A DNA stretch of 64,000 nucleotides from JANMDS01 sp031430575 (GCA_031430575.1 JANPBT010000074.1:36127-100126), one strand, 5' to 3'; counted from the first letter of the stretch, positions 9,068 to 18,197 are shown. Translations and numbers: made by a program. The notes: generated by a model from the letters alone, not told the origin.

Positions 9068-9624
9068 CACACACCTCCTTTTTTTAGTTGACGGCGACGC
9101 TTCATAAGCCACCATAGCGCGGCACTTCCGCCGGCGACAAAACCGACGATTGCCGTCATCAATCGCGGCGAGGCTAACCAGGCTTCCAAGGTATGCAGAA
9201 ACCCATCGTGGTGGGCGGCAGCGTTTTGCCCAACGACCAAATCTGCTGCCAAGATATCGGCCTCTTTTCCCGAGACGACCGTAACCACTAACGGATACGA
9301 CCCATTGGCTTTGAACGCTGCGGCTTCAAATTCGTACGTGCCTTCATCCTTCAAATATTTGCCAATCAACTTAACCTTGCCCGACTCAATCTCCACCTTG
9401 GCATCGGCCACTGGGGCGTTGTCCAGGAAGCGATCAATGTACACATTCAAATGCGGGCCATCCACAATACCAATCGCTTCAAATAAATCGGAGTGGGTGG
9501 AAAATTTTGGCGCAGCCGGGCCTGCCGCTTGCGGGGCTGCGGCCTCGCCATGATCGTGGCCAGGCCCGGCAAAGGCCGCAGTGCAGAGCAAAGCGCTGAG
9601 CACAAACAGAAACTTTATTTTCAT
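9067..9624 (-). CDS. Membrane-anchored periplasmic protein of the metal-efflux operon
   Basis: 185 residues: signal peptide ending near AFAGPGHDHGEAAA (histidines just after the cleavage site), a periplasmic beta-rich domain of about 110 residues, then one C-terminal membrane helix (near LMTAIVGFVAGGSAALWWLM) and a basic tail. I know this layout from uncharacterised proteins encoded beside CzcCBA pumps, but cannot give it a function. The start overlaps the end of the channel gene by 4 bases and its stop overlaps the adaptor start by one base, so it is made together with both. Confidence 0.75.
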   Translation of the reverse strand: MKIKFLFVLSALLCTAAFAGPGHDHGEAAAPQAAGPAAPKFSTHSDLFEAIGIVDGPHLNVYIDRFLDNAPVADAKVEIESGKVKLIGKYLKDEGTYEFEAAAFKANGSYPLVVTVVSGKEADILAADLVVGQNAAAHHDGFLHTLEAWLASPRLMTAIVGFVAGGSAALWWLMKRRRQLKKGGV

Positions 9625-10838
9625 GGTGTTACTCCAAAAGCTTGATTGAGGCGTGAAATGGCGCGCAAAGATTCGATACGCGCCCGCTCGGCGGCCCGCT
9701 CTGCGTCAAAGCGCTCCGCTTCGGCGCGTAGCCGGGTGGGCAGATCCGATTCGCCGAGTTGAAAAGATTTGGTTACCATCGCCTGCGACGCACGCGAAAG
9801 CTGCGCGCGGGCATCGGCCAACGCAGCGATCTCCTTAGCGATTTCAACGCTGCGCTGCGCAAGCAGAAATTCTGCGGCGACCTGCGCGCGTGCCTGTGAG
9901 GCCAGCGCATGCGCCTCGGCGAGCTCCGCCTGTGCACTAGCGACGTTTATTGCACCTTCTCGGTTTGAGAAAAGCGGAATGCTCACACCAATGCGCAGCG
10001 CTTTTTCGATCACCGTATCAAGATTTTGGCGCTCTCGCGACAACGTGAAACTAAGCGTAGGCCCGTCGCGCGTTGCCGTCCGTGCGTTCGCAGCCCGCGC
10101 CTGTGCAGATTCGCGTGTTCGCTCCGCCGCGCGTACGTTTGGGTGGGTATCCGCGTTTGGCGTGAGCTGGAGGTTTTCCCCGACCGGCGTGACGTCACTT
10201 TTACCGAGCAATAGTTGAACCACCATTTCCGCGCGCAGCAATGCATCTTGAGCCTGCGCGGCACCGAGCTCGGCGAGCCGTAGCGCGCTTTGGGCTAAGT
10301 TCGCGTCCACCGGTGCGAGATCGCCCGCGCGCACGCGCAGCGCCACATCTTCGCTAAGCGCGCGCGCTTCCACTACTTTGCGCGCGGCGAGTGTATTTTC
10401 CTCGCGGGTGATTGCCAGCGCCCAAAGCCCTTCGCGTACCTCACCGGAGAGTTTTAGTTTTGTCGCCGCAAGCTGCGATTCGATTGCGCTGCCCTCTGCA
10501 GTGGCCAGTGAGCGGGCGGCATCCCGCGCGCCCCAGTTCCAAATGGGAATACTGAACTCGGCCTCGGTCGCGCGTCGGCCGGTATTGGCAAAACGTGCGT
10601 CGGAGAGCTGGGAAAGCATAAGCGTGGGGGACGATGGCGTAAGCGAGGCGGCGGCATTTCGACGCGCATTTACTTCTCCCATGCGGGCAGCGGCCGATTG
10701 TGATGCGGGATGGCGCGCCCAAGCTAGCGAGACGGCATCGGCTAGGGTGATCGGCGATTGCGCGTATGCGGTAGCTGCTGAAGTCGCAAATAGCGTCGCA
10801 GCAATGAGCGATGCATTAAATCGGAGTCGAAACTCCAT
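9621..10838 (-). CDS. TolC/CzcC-like outer-membrane efflux channel
   Basis: 405 residues with a signal peptide ending near TAYAQSP and two repeated long helical halves rich in Ala, Arg and Glu, as in OEP-family channels. The opening LADAVSLAWARHPA matches the start of the first repeat in CzcC proteins. It forms the trimeric outer-membrane exit duct for the RND pump. No lipobox cysteine is seen. It is the first large gene of the operon, 79 bases downstream of the His-rich small protein, and overlaps the next gene by 4 bases. Confidence 0.9.
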   Translation of the reverse strand: MEFRLRFNASLIAATLFATSAATAYAQSPITLADAVSLAWARHPASQSAAARMGEVNARRNAAASLTPSSPTLMLSQLSDARFANTGRRATEAEFSIPIWNWGARDAARSLATAEGSAIESQLAATKLKLSGEVREGLWALAITREENTLAARKVVEARALSEDVALRVRAGDLAPVDANLAQSALRLAELGAAQAQDALLRAEMVVQLLLGKSDVTPVGENLQLTPNADTHPNVRAAERTRESAQARAANARTATRDGPTLSFTLSRERQNLDTVIEKALRIGVSIPLFSNREGAINVASAQAELAEAHALASQARAQVAAEFLLAQRSVEIAKEIAALADARAQLSRASQAMVTKSFQLGESDLPTRLRAEAERFDAERAAERARIESLRAISRLNQAFGVTP

Positions 10839-10917
10839 AGGAAACTCCCAAAAGTATCAAGAAATTGATGCTTTCGGCGAGTTCAACGCAAAAGGGATTT
10901 GGTAGCGAACCCGCCGA

Positions 10918-11250
10918 TCACACGGCGGGAATCCACTGCGGTCGTTCGATGCGATTAGGCGCAGACGAAGGGAGCTTTTGAGTGCGATTGGTAGCGAGCG
11001 CATGGCCGCAATGCGTTGTTGTGAGTCTTACGATTTCGCATGCAATTGACGCGCCGTGGGAGTGGCAGCAGTCGTCTGCGGCGCACGGCTGATCTGCGCT
11101 ATGGTGCGCATGTTCGACGTGAGTGACGTCTGTTGAATGCGCCGCATGTTCACCCGAAATTGCAGCGGGGTGAGCGAAGTGGCCTCCTGATGGCATCGCG
11201 TTGAGCATTGCCGAGAGCGCGAAAACTCCGAGCAAAAAGATAACAGACAT
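10918..11250 (-). CDS. His- and Cys-rich small exported protein (CzcI-like)
   Basis: 110 residues from the ATG giving MSVIFLLGVFALSAMLNAM, a signal peptide or anchor. A dense HxxH region follows (HSTDVTHVEHAHHSADQ, then DDCCHSHG), suited to binding divalent metals. Small proteins of this kind (CzcI and similar) head metal-efflux operons and affect their control, but I assign this only by layout. An upstream start (11412) is possible but would read through a repeat hairpin, giving NCAAG and NTCGA peptides, so I prefer the internal start. Confidence 0.6.
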   Translation of the reverse strand: MSVIFLLGVFALSAMLNAMPSGGHFAHPAAISGEHAAHSTDVTHVEHAHHSADQPCAADDCCHSHGASIACEIVRLTTTHCGHALATNRTQKLPSSAPNRIERPQWIPAV

Positions 11251-11309
11251 ACGTTTCACTCGGCTGAGTATACCGGAGCATATTTCGGTCTGAAAACACT
11301 CATTTTCGG

Positions 11310-11383
11310 GCAAAACTGCGCCGCAGGTATTCAAAGCAGCAATGCGCTGCGTCACCGTTTTTGTACCTGCGGCGCAGTTTTGC
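11310..11383. repeat. Inverted pair of uptake-sequence-like repeats between divergent genes
   Basis: A reverse copy (11316-11328) and a forward copy (11365-11377) extend to a 20-bp perfect inverted repeat (11310-11329 with 11364-11383) around a 34-base loop. Unlike a terminator, it lies between the starts of two divergent genes, the His-rich protein and a binding protein. Confidence 0.85.
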
Positions 11384-11428
11384 GCCATTTCCGCTATCCT
11401 TGCGTTATACAAATTGGAGGAGTTAGAC

Positions 11429-13003
11429 TTGAATCAATTATTTTCACGCTTGGCATGCGCGCTTGGCGCCGCTACGCTGTTTTCGGCGTCGATCGCGCAG
11501 GCAGCAGATTTTTCAATTGGTTTTTCGGCAGACATCACCGCCTTTGACCCGCACTACCATAACGTAACGCCCAATATCGTGGCGACCAATCATGTGTTTG
11601 AGTCGCTGACCGCAAAAGATGTCAATATGCGCGCGATCCCGGCGCTCGCCACGAGCTGGAAGGTGATTGATCCAACGACGTGGGAATTTAGTCTGCGCAA
11701 AGGCGTGAAGTTTCACGACGGCAGCGATTTCACTGCGGAAGACGTGATTTTCTCCTTTGATCGTGTATCGAAAGTGCCTAATTCACCATCGCCGTTTACC
11801 GCTTTCGTGAAGGGCATCAAATCTTCGCAAATCGTTGACCCACATACGATCCGCTTTAGCACTGGATCGCCTTACCCGTTGCTCGCGCTCGATCTTGGTG
11901 CGGTAATGATCGTATCAAAAAAAGCTGCGATGACCGCGACTACCGATGACTTCAATTCTGGCAAAGCGGCCATGGGCACAGGCCCTTATAAGCTCGCAAA
12001 ATATAGCAAAGGTGACCGCGTTGAATTGCTGCCAAATTCCGCATGGTGGGGCGGCAAGACGCCATGGGATAAATTGACGATGCGTATCATCCCGAGCGAT
12101 CCTGCGCGCGTGGCCGCGCTGCTTTCGGGTGATGTGCAGCTGATTGAAAACGTGCCCACTGCCGATGTGCCAAAACTTAAGACCAACGCCAATCTCACGC
12201 TCGAACGGATCACTGGCAATCGCCTGATTTATCTGCATCTCGATAGTAACCGGGATACCACCCCGTTTGCTTTCGATAAGCAGGGCAAACCACTGGCCAA
12301 AAATCCGCTGAAAGATCCGCGCGTACGTCTTGCGATTTCAAAAGCGATCAACCGTGAAGCCATCGTTTCTCGCATCATGGACGGTGAGGCGGAAGCTTCT
12401 GGCCAGCTCGTGCCCAAAGGCGCTTTTGGCTACACGGCGACGCTACCCGTTGAAAAGCTCGATGTTGATGGCGCTAAGAAATTACTCGCCGAAGCGGGCT
12501 ACCCCGAAGGCTTCGCCCTGACTATTCATGGGCCTAACAATCGCTACGTCAATGACGATCAAATCTTGCAAGCGGTCGCCCAAATGCTCTCGCGCGTGGG
12601 CATCGCGATGAAAGTTGAAGCGATGCCGTCGGCGGTCTTCTTTACCCGAGCAAGCAAGCAAGAATTCAGCCTCTTTTTAGTAGGATGGTCACCTGATACC
12701 GGCGAAATCTCGGGCGTGCTGCGCCCCTTGCTTGCAACTTTCGATAACGCCAAAGGCTGGGGCACGGCAAATCGCGGCCGCTACTCCAACCCCAAAGCCG
12801 ATGCTCTCATGGAAGAAGGCTTGCGTGAAGTCAATGATGCTAAGCGCGAGGCGCTTCTGATTCAATCGATGGAGCTTTCGATTAAAGATACTGGCATCAT
12901 CCCACTGCATTTCCAAACCAATGTCTGGGGCATGAAAAAAGGCTTTGGCTATACCCCGCGCGTTGATGAGCGCACGTTTGCCCATCAGGTGATGATGAAG
13001 TAA
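11429..13003 (+). CDS. Family-5 extracellular solute-binding protein (peptide/nickel type), copy 1
   Basis: 524 residues from a TTG start; GGAGGAG six to seven bases before it and the signal peptide right after it (ending SIAQAADF) decide this start, although the frame is open further upstream. The SBP_bac_5 domain spans the mature protein, with LRKGVKFHDGSDFTAEDVIFSFDR and GTGPYKLAKY as family landmarks. It binds peptides or similar ligands in the periplasm for an ABC importer. No permease or ATPase gene is nearby, so its partner lies elsewhere. It is a clear paralogue of the protein at 18246-19820. Confidence 0.93.
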   Translation: MNQLFSRLACALGAATLFSASIAQAADFSIGFSADITAFDPHYHNVTPNIVATNHVFESLTAKDVNMRAIPALATSWKVIDPTTWEFSLRKGVKFHDGSDFTAEDVIFSFDRVSKVPNSPSPFTAFVKGIKSSQIVDPHTIRFSTGSPYPLLALDLGAVMIVSKKAAMTATTDDFNSGKAAMGTGPYKLAKYSKGDRVELLPNSAWWGGKTPWDKLTMRIIPSDPARVAALLSGDVQLIENVPTADVPKLKTNANLTLERITGNRLIYLHLDSNRDTTPFAFDKQGKPLAKNPLKDPRVRLAISKAINREAIVSRIMDGEAEASGQLVPKGAFGYTATLPVEKLDVDGAKKLLAEAGYPEGFALTIHGPNNRYVNDDQILQAVAQMLSRVGIAMKVEAMPSAVFFTRASKQEFSLFLVGWSPDTGEISGVLRPLLATFDNAKGWGTANRGRYSNPKADALMEEGLREVNDAKREALLIQSMELSIKDTGIIPLHFQTNVWGMKKGFGYTPRVDERTFAHQVMMK

Positions 13004-13026
13004 ATTGATGATGGTTTTGGGTCAAT

Positions 13027-13039
13027 ACCTGCGGCGCAG
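13027..13039 (+). repeat. Uptake-sequence-like repeat, single copy between convergent genes
   Basis: Exact core with AAT before and ATTTG after. It lies in the short gap between the converging binding-protein and MltF-like genes. Confidence 0.9.
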
Positions 13040-13067
13040 ATTTGACTCAAAAACGGGCTCTCAGCCG

Positions 13068-14537
13068 CTACCGCGTCTCCATCATCGCGGTGCGTAGCTG
13101 CGGCGCGATTTTGCGCGGGGCATCGCCCCCGCGTGGGCCGAGCGTGCCCGACTCATGGCGTACGATGATTTCAAAAAATGAGCGAATCCGATCGACGTAC
13201 TCCACAGCCTCGTAGCCGCGCGCGAGGCCGTGCTTCAAGGTGATCGCAACTTTTGGGTTGGCAAGCGCGGGTAAGTGCAACTTCACGTCGGCCCAACTAT
13301 CGGGGTTGCGACCCGCCCGCTGGGTCAGGATGCGGCCATCTTCGACGTGCCCGAGGCCGATGTTGTAGGCGGCGAGCGCGAAATAAGTGCGGTCAGGCTC
13401 GGCAATGCGATCAGGCGTGGCGCGGTGAAGGTAGGCCAAATGCTTGCCACCCGCAGCAATCGCGGAATCAGGGTTGGTGCGGTCGATACGATACATGTTT
13501 GCCGTGTCTTGGGTGAGCTGCATGAAACCCTGCACTCCCGTATAGCTCACCGCTCGCGAGCGCCATTGCGACTCTTGGTAAGCGAGCGAGGCGAGCAGCC
13601 GCCAATCAATGCCATTGGCCGCTTGCACCCGCTTGAGCGCTGGCCGCCACTGCGGCAGCGTTTGGGAAATGCGCTGCTCAAACATGATGGCATCAAAGCT
13701 ATTGACAGCCGCGGTATGGCCAAAATATTGCTCTTTGAGATTGGCTACGGTGCGATCTGCAATCGCGTGCTTTAAGAAATGGTGGACGTCGGTGGAGAGC
13801 GCAGTATCGTCTGCCCGCGTGAGCCAAGCGCGACCGGTATCGTGCACGGTCATGCCCTGGCCAACGCCGGTATAGATGTGCTGCATCGCGTCGTAGGTGT
13901 TACGGTCTATCACCGCATATTTATGTTGGGCGGAATCAATGCGCGCGAACAGTGACTCTTCAGTTGATCCATCGAAACGCACAAATTGGGTGTGCGGGAA
14001 TCGGCTTTTGATGTCGTCAAATTGCGGGCTTTCAAAGATCCGCGCCAATACGGGCACGATCGCACCATCCAGTGCGCCATCGCTTCGTGGCGGGATTGCG
14101 CCCGGGGAATAAGCGATGATCCAAGCACTATCAGCGTAATTAACGGATGTAGCGAGCAATTTCTTGTTTGGTTCAGAAGTGAAACCAAGCGGCGCAAGAT
14201 CGATTGCGCCGCTTGCGAGCGCCTCGCGCGCTGCGGCAAGGCCGCTGAAAGTGACGATCTCGACCGTGCGCCCGAGATGCTTGGCAAACGCATTAACCAA
14301 CGCTTTTTCGAAACCCGGCATGCCCGGAAATACCCCCTCCGAGGCAATCGTTGCGCTCTCAACAAGCCCAACCCTGATCGTATCGCGCACGACAGCAAGC
14401 TTGGGCAGACTCGCCACGAGGGGCTGCCATACGCCGCCTTCTTCGTTGGCGAGCGTAAGCCCGATCCACCACGGGGTCGCGAGCACCGCGAAAGCGGCGC
14501 TCAATGCAACGTGTTTAGGGTTTAGCTTAAATCTCAA
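13068..14537 (-). CDS. mltF: MltF-like membrane-bound lytic murein transglycosylase
   Basis: 489 residues from a TTG start (no better ATG upstream). An N-terminal membrane anchor or signal (ALSAAFAVLATPWWIGLTLA) is followed by a periplasmic binding-protein-like domain (about 50-290, starting RDTIRVGLVESATI) and a C-terminal SLT domain. The catalytic glutamate is in LASLAYQESQWRSRAVSYTG, followed by GVQGFMQLTQDTA and AAYNIGLGHVEDG, all hallmarks of MltF. It cleaves the peptidoglycan glycan strand to 1,6-anhydro ends; the binding domain is thought to sense peptidoglycan peptides and regulate it. Confidence 0.92.
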   Translation of the reverse strand: MRFKLNPKHVALSAAFAVLATPWWIGLTLANEEGGVWQPLVASLPKLAVVRDTIRVGLVESATIASEGVFPGMPGFEKALVNAFAKHLGRTVEIVTFSGLAAAREALASGAIDLAPLGFTSEPNKKLLATSVNYADSAWIIAYSPGAIPPRSDGALDGAIVPVLARIFESPQFDDIKSRFPHTQFVRFDGSTEESLFARIDSAQHKYAVIDRNTYDAMQHIYTGVGQGMTVHDTGRAWLTRADDTALSTDVHHFLKHAIADRTVANLKEQYFGHTAAVNSFDAIMFEQRISQTLPQWRPALKRVQAANGIDWRLLASLAYQESQWRSRAVSYTGVQGFMQLTQDTANMYRIDRTNPDSAIAAGGKHLAYLHRATPDRIAEPDRTYFALAAYNIGLGHVEDGRILTQRAGRNPDSWADVKLHLPALANPKVAITLKHGLARGYEAVEYVDRIRSFFEIIVRHESGTLGPRGGDAPRKIAPQLRTAMMETR

Positions 14538-14562
14538 TTTGCGTACGGTTTTATATTTGTCT

Positions 14563-14679
14563 AACTAAATTTAGTTTAATGTCCAATCTGCTGCAAAGCC
14601 AACCGTCTGTCATTTTCAACAAAAATAGCACTATTCGTCGGTAAATTTAGAATTCACTTTGTTGGTGCAAATTTAGAAT
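14563..14679. promoter_or_regulatory. AT-rich divergent control region with AAATTTAG repeats
   Basis: The gap between the divergent MltF-like gene and the FecCD permease gene is strongly AT-rich. It holds a 14-bp perfect palindrome AACTAAATTTAGTT (14563-14576) and two direct copies of AAATTTAGAAT (14643-14653, 14669-14679) with starts 26 bp apart. This looks like an operator for a dimeric regulator or a curved promoter region; no matching regulator is seen in the window. Confidence 0.4.
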
Positions 14680-14795
14680 AGTTACATAAAATCAATAAGA
14701 TATAAAAATCCTTAAATTGGTGCATTACGTTTCGACGTTGCATCTGCCGATTTCGAAGGGATCATCTCATCGGTGTGCGCACCTACAATCGCACC

Positions 14796-15830
14796 ATGTC
14801 AGACCATGCTTCGATCTTCCCGGCCGCGCAAAAAAAACCACCCCGTACCTGCGATTGGCTCGCGTTCATCTGTTTGATCTTGGTGATCATCGGCGCGCTT
14901 TTTTTCGGGCGCGTTACCGTCGGTGTTGCCGATTTTTGGGCATGGTGGCAAGACGCGGCCGCCATTGATAGTCCCATGAATATCGTTTTTTCCGTGCGTG
15001 CGCCGCGTGTGCTCGCCGCCGCATTCATTGGCGCGGGGCTCTCCATCGCCGGGCTCGCCAGCCAGATCGCCTTGCGCAATCCATTGGCTTCGCCCGATGT
15101 GCTCGGCGTATCGGCCGGAGCTGGGCTGGGTGCGTGTATCGCAATGGCGGCGGGCGCGTCGGTCGCGGGGATTTCACTGGCCGCCTTCGCGGCAGGGGTG
15201 TTCGTAACTGCGGTAGTGATGGCGGTGAGCGCGGCGCTGCAGCGGGTAAGCGGGCGCGATCCAGTGTTGATGACCGTGCTAGTGGGGCTCGCCATCTCCA
15301 GTTTCTGCGCCGCAGGTATTTCGGCAGTGAAGTGGTGGGCTGATCCATTCTCGAAGCTCCCCGCGATCACCTTTTGGCTTTTGGGAAGCTTAGCAACGCT
15401 GGGCTGGATCGAGCTGGCGTGGCTCGTGCTCGGCAGCGGGCTTGCGCTTGCTTTGCTGCTCGCAGTCGGCCCGCGGCTGGGCGTTTTGGCATTGGGCGAT
15501 GCGGTCGCGCGAAGTGCTGGAGCCAATGTTGCGGCGTTGCGCTGGGTCGCGCTCACCGCATCGGCTTTATTGAGTGCGATCACAGTGGCTTTTTGCGGCA
15601 TGATTGGCTGGCTTGCGCTCTTGATGCCGCATGCAGCGCGTGCCGTGAGACCGGCGGATGCGCGCGGTGAGCCGTGGGCGCTTTGCGCGCTTTTAGGTGC
15701 GATTGCGCTGGTGGTGATCGATACGCTTTGCCGCAGCATCGCCGATAGTGAGTTCCCGCCTGGCGTTGCCCTTGGTGCGCTCGGTGCGCCAGCATTTTTG
15801 TGGGCGCTCACCCGCGTCTTACCAAAATGA
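14796..15830 (+). CDS. FecCD-family iron-siderophore/cobalamin ABC permease
   Basis: 344 residues from the ATG giving MSDHASIF; a GTG seven codons earlier is also possible. It has about ten membrane helices and family marks RAPRVLAAAFIGAGLSIAG (near the start), RNPLASPDVLGVSAGAG, and GMIGWLALLMPHAAR before the ATPase-coupling region. Such permeases import ferric siderophores, haem or vitamin B12. The ATPase gene follows with a 4-base overlap, but no substrate-binding protein is next to it. The repeat copy at 15305-15317 is read as FCAAGIS inside a membrane helix. Confidence 0.92.
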   Translation: MSDHASIFPAAQKKPPRTCDWLAFICLILVIIGALFFGRVTVGVADFWAWWQDAAAIDSPMNIVFSVRAPRVLAAAFIGAGLSIAGLASQIALRNPLASPDVLGVSAGAGLGACIAMAAGASVAGISLAAFAAGVFVTAVVMAVSAALQRVSGRDPVLMTVLVGLAISSFCAAGISAVKWWADPFSKLPAITFWLLGSLATLGWIELAWLVLGSGLALALLLAVGPRLGVLALGDAVARSAGANVAALRWVALTASALLSAITVAFCGMIGWLALLMPHAARAVRPADARGEPWALCALLGAIALVVIDTLCRSIADSEFPPGVALGALGAPAFLWALTRVLPK

Positions 15831-16585
15831 GCGCGCTTTTAGATTGCAGCGCCGTGGTGAGCGGTCGCGCAGGTCAAGCGCTGCACCCAGCGATCTCATT
15901 TACGATCAACGCGGGCGAGAGCTTGTGCTTGCTCGGGCGTAATGGTGCTGGCAAATCGACCCTGCTTTTAACGCTGCTCGGGCAGCTGCCAGCGCTTGCT
16001 GGTGAGATCGTGTGGCAGGGCGCGCCGGTCGCCCAAATACCTGCGGCGCAACTTTCTGCGCTTGTGGCTTTCGTGCCGCAGCGCCCGATCGCGCCTGAGG
16101 GCATGCGGGTCGATGAATTGCTTCGCCTCGGTGGCTACCGATTTTTAAGCCCAAAAATGCGCAAATCTGCGCCGCAGGTATTAGAAATGCTCGCCCGCGT
16201 GGGCTTGCAAGGCTTTGAAGCGCGGCAGGTCAGCGCGCTTTCAGGGGGCGAACAGCAGCGGGCGATGGTGGCGCGCGCGCTCATGCAAAACGCGCACGCC
16301 ATCATCTTAGACGAGCCCACCGCGCATTTAGACGTGACCCAACAATCTCAAATTCTCGCGCTGCTGCGGCAAATCTGCGCCGCAGGCACGGCGGTGATTT
16401 TCTCAAGCCACGACCCAAATGACGCGCTCCGAAATCACGCGCGCACCCTCGCTTTTTTAGCGGACGGTACGCTCGAAATGCGCTCGCCCGGCGCACTCGA
16501 TGCCGCCCATCTGGCGCGCATTTATGGCGGAGCGTTTACCCGGGTCGAGATTGCAGGCAGCGCGCGATTTTTAGCGAACGCCTAA
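15827..16585 (+). CDS. ABC transporter ATP-binding protein (FepC/BtuD-like)
   Basis: 252 residues from the ATG that overlaps the permease stop (ATGA). Walker A LLGRNGAGKST, signature LSGGEQQRAMVARAL, Walker B AIILDEPTAHLD and the switch histidine SSHDPND are all intact. It powers the FecCD permease encoded just before. Three repeat copies lie in frame: 16039-16051 (one mismatch, read PAAQ), 16167-16179 (SAPQV) and 16375-16387 (one mismatch, ICAAG); the last sits between Walker B and the switch histidine. Having three in one small gene is the highest density in the window. Confidence 0.93.
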   Translation: MSALLDCSAVVSGRAGQALHPAISFTINAGESLCLLGRNGAGKSTLLLTLLGQLPALAGEIVWQGAPVAQIPAAQLSALVAFVPQRPIAPEGMRVDELLRLGGYRFLSPKMRKSAPQVLEMLARVGLQGFEARQVSALSGGEQQRAMVARALMQNAHAIILDEPTAHLDVTQQSQILALLRQICAAGTAVIFSSHDPNDALRNHARTLAFLADGTLEMRSPGALDAAHLARIYGGAFTRVEIAGSARFLANA

Positions 16586-16608
16586 GCGCCTAAGCGGCGA
16601 AAGAGGCC

Positions 16609-16652
16609 ATACCTGCGGCGCAGATTTGAGCCCAAATCTGCGCCGCAGGTAT
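16609..16652. terminator. Perfect 20-bp hairpin built from two facing uptake-sequence-like repeats
   Basis: Forward copy at 16611-16623 and reverse copy at 16638-16650. With flanks the two arms (16609-16628 and 16633-16652) pair perfectly around a 4-base loop, AGCC. It stands between two converging genes, so it can serve as a bidirectional terminator. This is the most compact of the seven pairs. Confidence 0.85.
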
Positions 16653-16666
16653 GCTCGCGATCGCAA

Positions 16667-18184
16667 TTACACAGCCGACCAGACCATTTCTTCATCGAGT
16701 GGATAAATCGGGCGCGGCACCCGCTGCCAATCGACGTTTTTGAGCACGGGTGTGGTTAAACCCGGCACATCAATTTCGATAATTTGATCATCGCAGAAGA
16801 GTAAATCAAACGCGGCCCGGAAGTGTCCCCGCGATTTCACCACCACACTGCGCGCCTTTGCAATATCGAGCCCAAACATCTCGAAAAATACCGTATCTTT
16901 GCATTGCTGACGCACGCTCACCACGACCACGCGCATGCCGCCTACGCGCAAGAGCGCACTCGCGCCAACGTTGATCGTTGTGCCCGCAGCGATCCCACGC
17001 GTGCCAACGCAGAGGCCACTATGCAAACCTTCAACGACAACCTCGGCGTCAAATTTTCCCGATAATGGGTGCGATTCTTCGGCGTTGAACATTGCCCGAA
17101 ATGTTGCCCCAATGCCTTGCGCATGGGCGATGTGGGCTAACGCCGGATCGTAAAAAAGCCCCAGCAGGCAATCGGTAACGGCGGCTTCAGCGAAGGCTTT
17201 CAATATCCAAATCGTATTGCTGCGACCGCCGCCACCGGCGTTATCGGCGACATCGGCAAAAAGCAGGGCAGGGCGCGCGCGATCGCGGCTGCAGGCGAGG
17301 GCCATTTGGGTGGCATCGGCGAGCGACGTGAGGCGCGGCACATAGCGCCTGCGCTCGCTCCACGCGTGCGTCGCGATGTCGTTTGCGAGCGATTGCGCGA
17401 GTGGGGCATCGTTGCGCGTGGTAACAATGACCGACAATCCATTTTTTGAGGTATCACCTAGCGTAAAACCGGAAAGGATCGAGACATTGACGACCCGCGC
17501 GTCAACCTTCGATTGACCGTAGGCGATCAAATCTGCGTATGGTCCTGATTTTGTGTTTTGCGTAACCGACGGTGGAATGAGCGGCAGCTTAACGAAGCCT
17601 GCGGTCGGTCGCATCCCCGAGAGCATTTCTCGTAAGTGCTGCGCGCACTCTTTCCCGCGTGCCGCCATATCGGTATGCGGATTTTCTAGGTAAGCAACGA
17701 GAATATCGGCGTTGTCCACCATGCGCTGCACGATATTGCCATGCAAATCAAGCGTGGCGACGATGGGCACAGCATCGCCGACCACCGCGCGCACCGCAGC
17801 GAGCAAGCTGCCGTCGGGATCATCATCGCCAGTGGCAATTGCCGCGCCGTGCAGCGAGAGGAATACGCCATCGACGGGCAGCGCGGCGCGCAAGCGATCG
17901 CAAATACCGCGCACAACATCTTCAAAAAAAGGTTGATCCACCGGGCCGCTCGCGCCCACGTGCGTGGCTAAAAGCGGCGCAGCCTGCCATGTGCCGGAGG
18001 CGTCCATCGCCTGCACGAAGCCTGAAATCGTGGGTGCGAAAGGCGGCGATGCGCTGCGTAATTCATTGGCGAAAGCATCATCGGCGATATAGGAATTCGC
18101 TTCAAATTCGGCGCGGGTCGCCACCGGCGAATGGCTGTTAGATTCGAGCATAAAGCCCGCGATTGCAATTTTGGGTGTGTGCAT
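16667..18184 (-). CDS. M81-family metallopeptidase (MlrC-like)
   Basis: 505 residues from the ATG giving MHTPKIAIAGFMLESNSHSP; the open frame upstream has no conserved sequence. Landmarks are DLHGNIVQRM (the histidine is a probable zinc ligand) and LFADVADNAGGGGRSNT, the glycine-rich segment typical of MlrC proteins. MlrC finishes the breakdown of linearised microcystin in sphingomonads, but most family members are of unknown substrate, probably small peptides. It is divergent from a peptide-type binding protein with only about 60 bases between starts, which suggests joint control. Its start codon abuts a repeat copy. Confidence 0.88.
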   Translation of the reverse strand: MHTPKIAIAGFMLESNSHSPVATRAEFEANSYIADDAFANELRSASPPFAPTISGFVQAMDASGTWQAAPLLATHVGASGPVDQPFFEDVVRGICDRLRAALPVDGVFLSLHGAAIATGDDDPDGSLLAAVRAVVGDAVPIVATLDLHGNIVQRMVDNADILVAYLENPHTDMAARGKECAQHLREMLSGMRPTAGFVKLPLIPPSVTQNTKSGPYADLIAYGQSKVDARVVNVSILSGFTLGDTSKNGLSVIVTTRNDAPLAQSLANDIATHAWSERRRYVPRLTSLADATQMALACSRDRARPALLFADVADNAGGGGRSNTIWILKAFAEAAVTDCLLGLFYDPALAHIAHAQGIGATFRAMFNAEESHPLSGKFDAEVVVEGLHSGLCVGTRGIAAGTTINVGASALLRVGGMRVVVVSVRQQCKDTVFFEMFGLDIAKARSVVVKSRGHFRAAFDLLFCDDQIIEIDVPGLTTPVLKNVDWQRVPRPIYPLDEEMVWSAV

Positions 18185-18197
18185 ACCTGCGGCGCAG
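18185..18197 (+). repeat. Uptake-sequence-like repeat abutting the start codon of the M81 gene
   Basis: Exact core. On the minus strand the flank GGTATG contains the start codon of the M81 gene, so the repeat occupies the place of its ribosome-binding site. It also lies in the roughly 60-base gap to the divergent binding protein. Confidence 0.85.

Noticed and set aside
11251..11412. Longer start for the His-rich small protein
   Set aside because: It would translate both arms of a repeat hairpin; the internal start is followed at once by a signal peptide.
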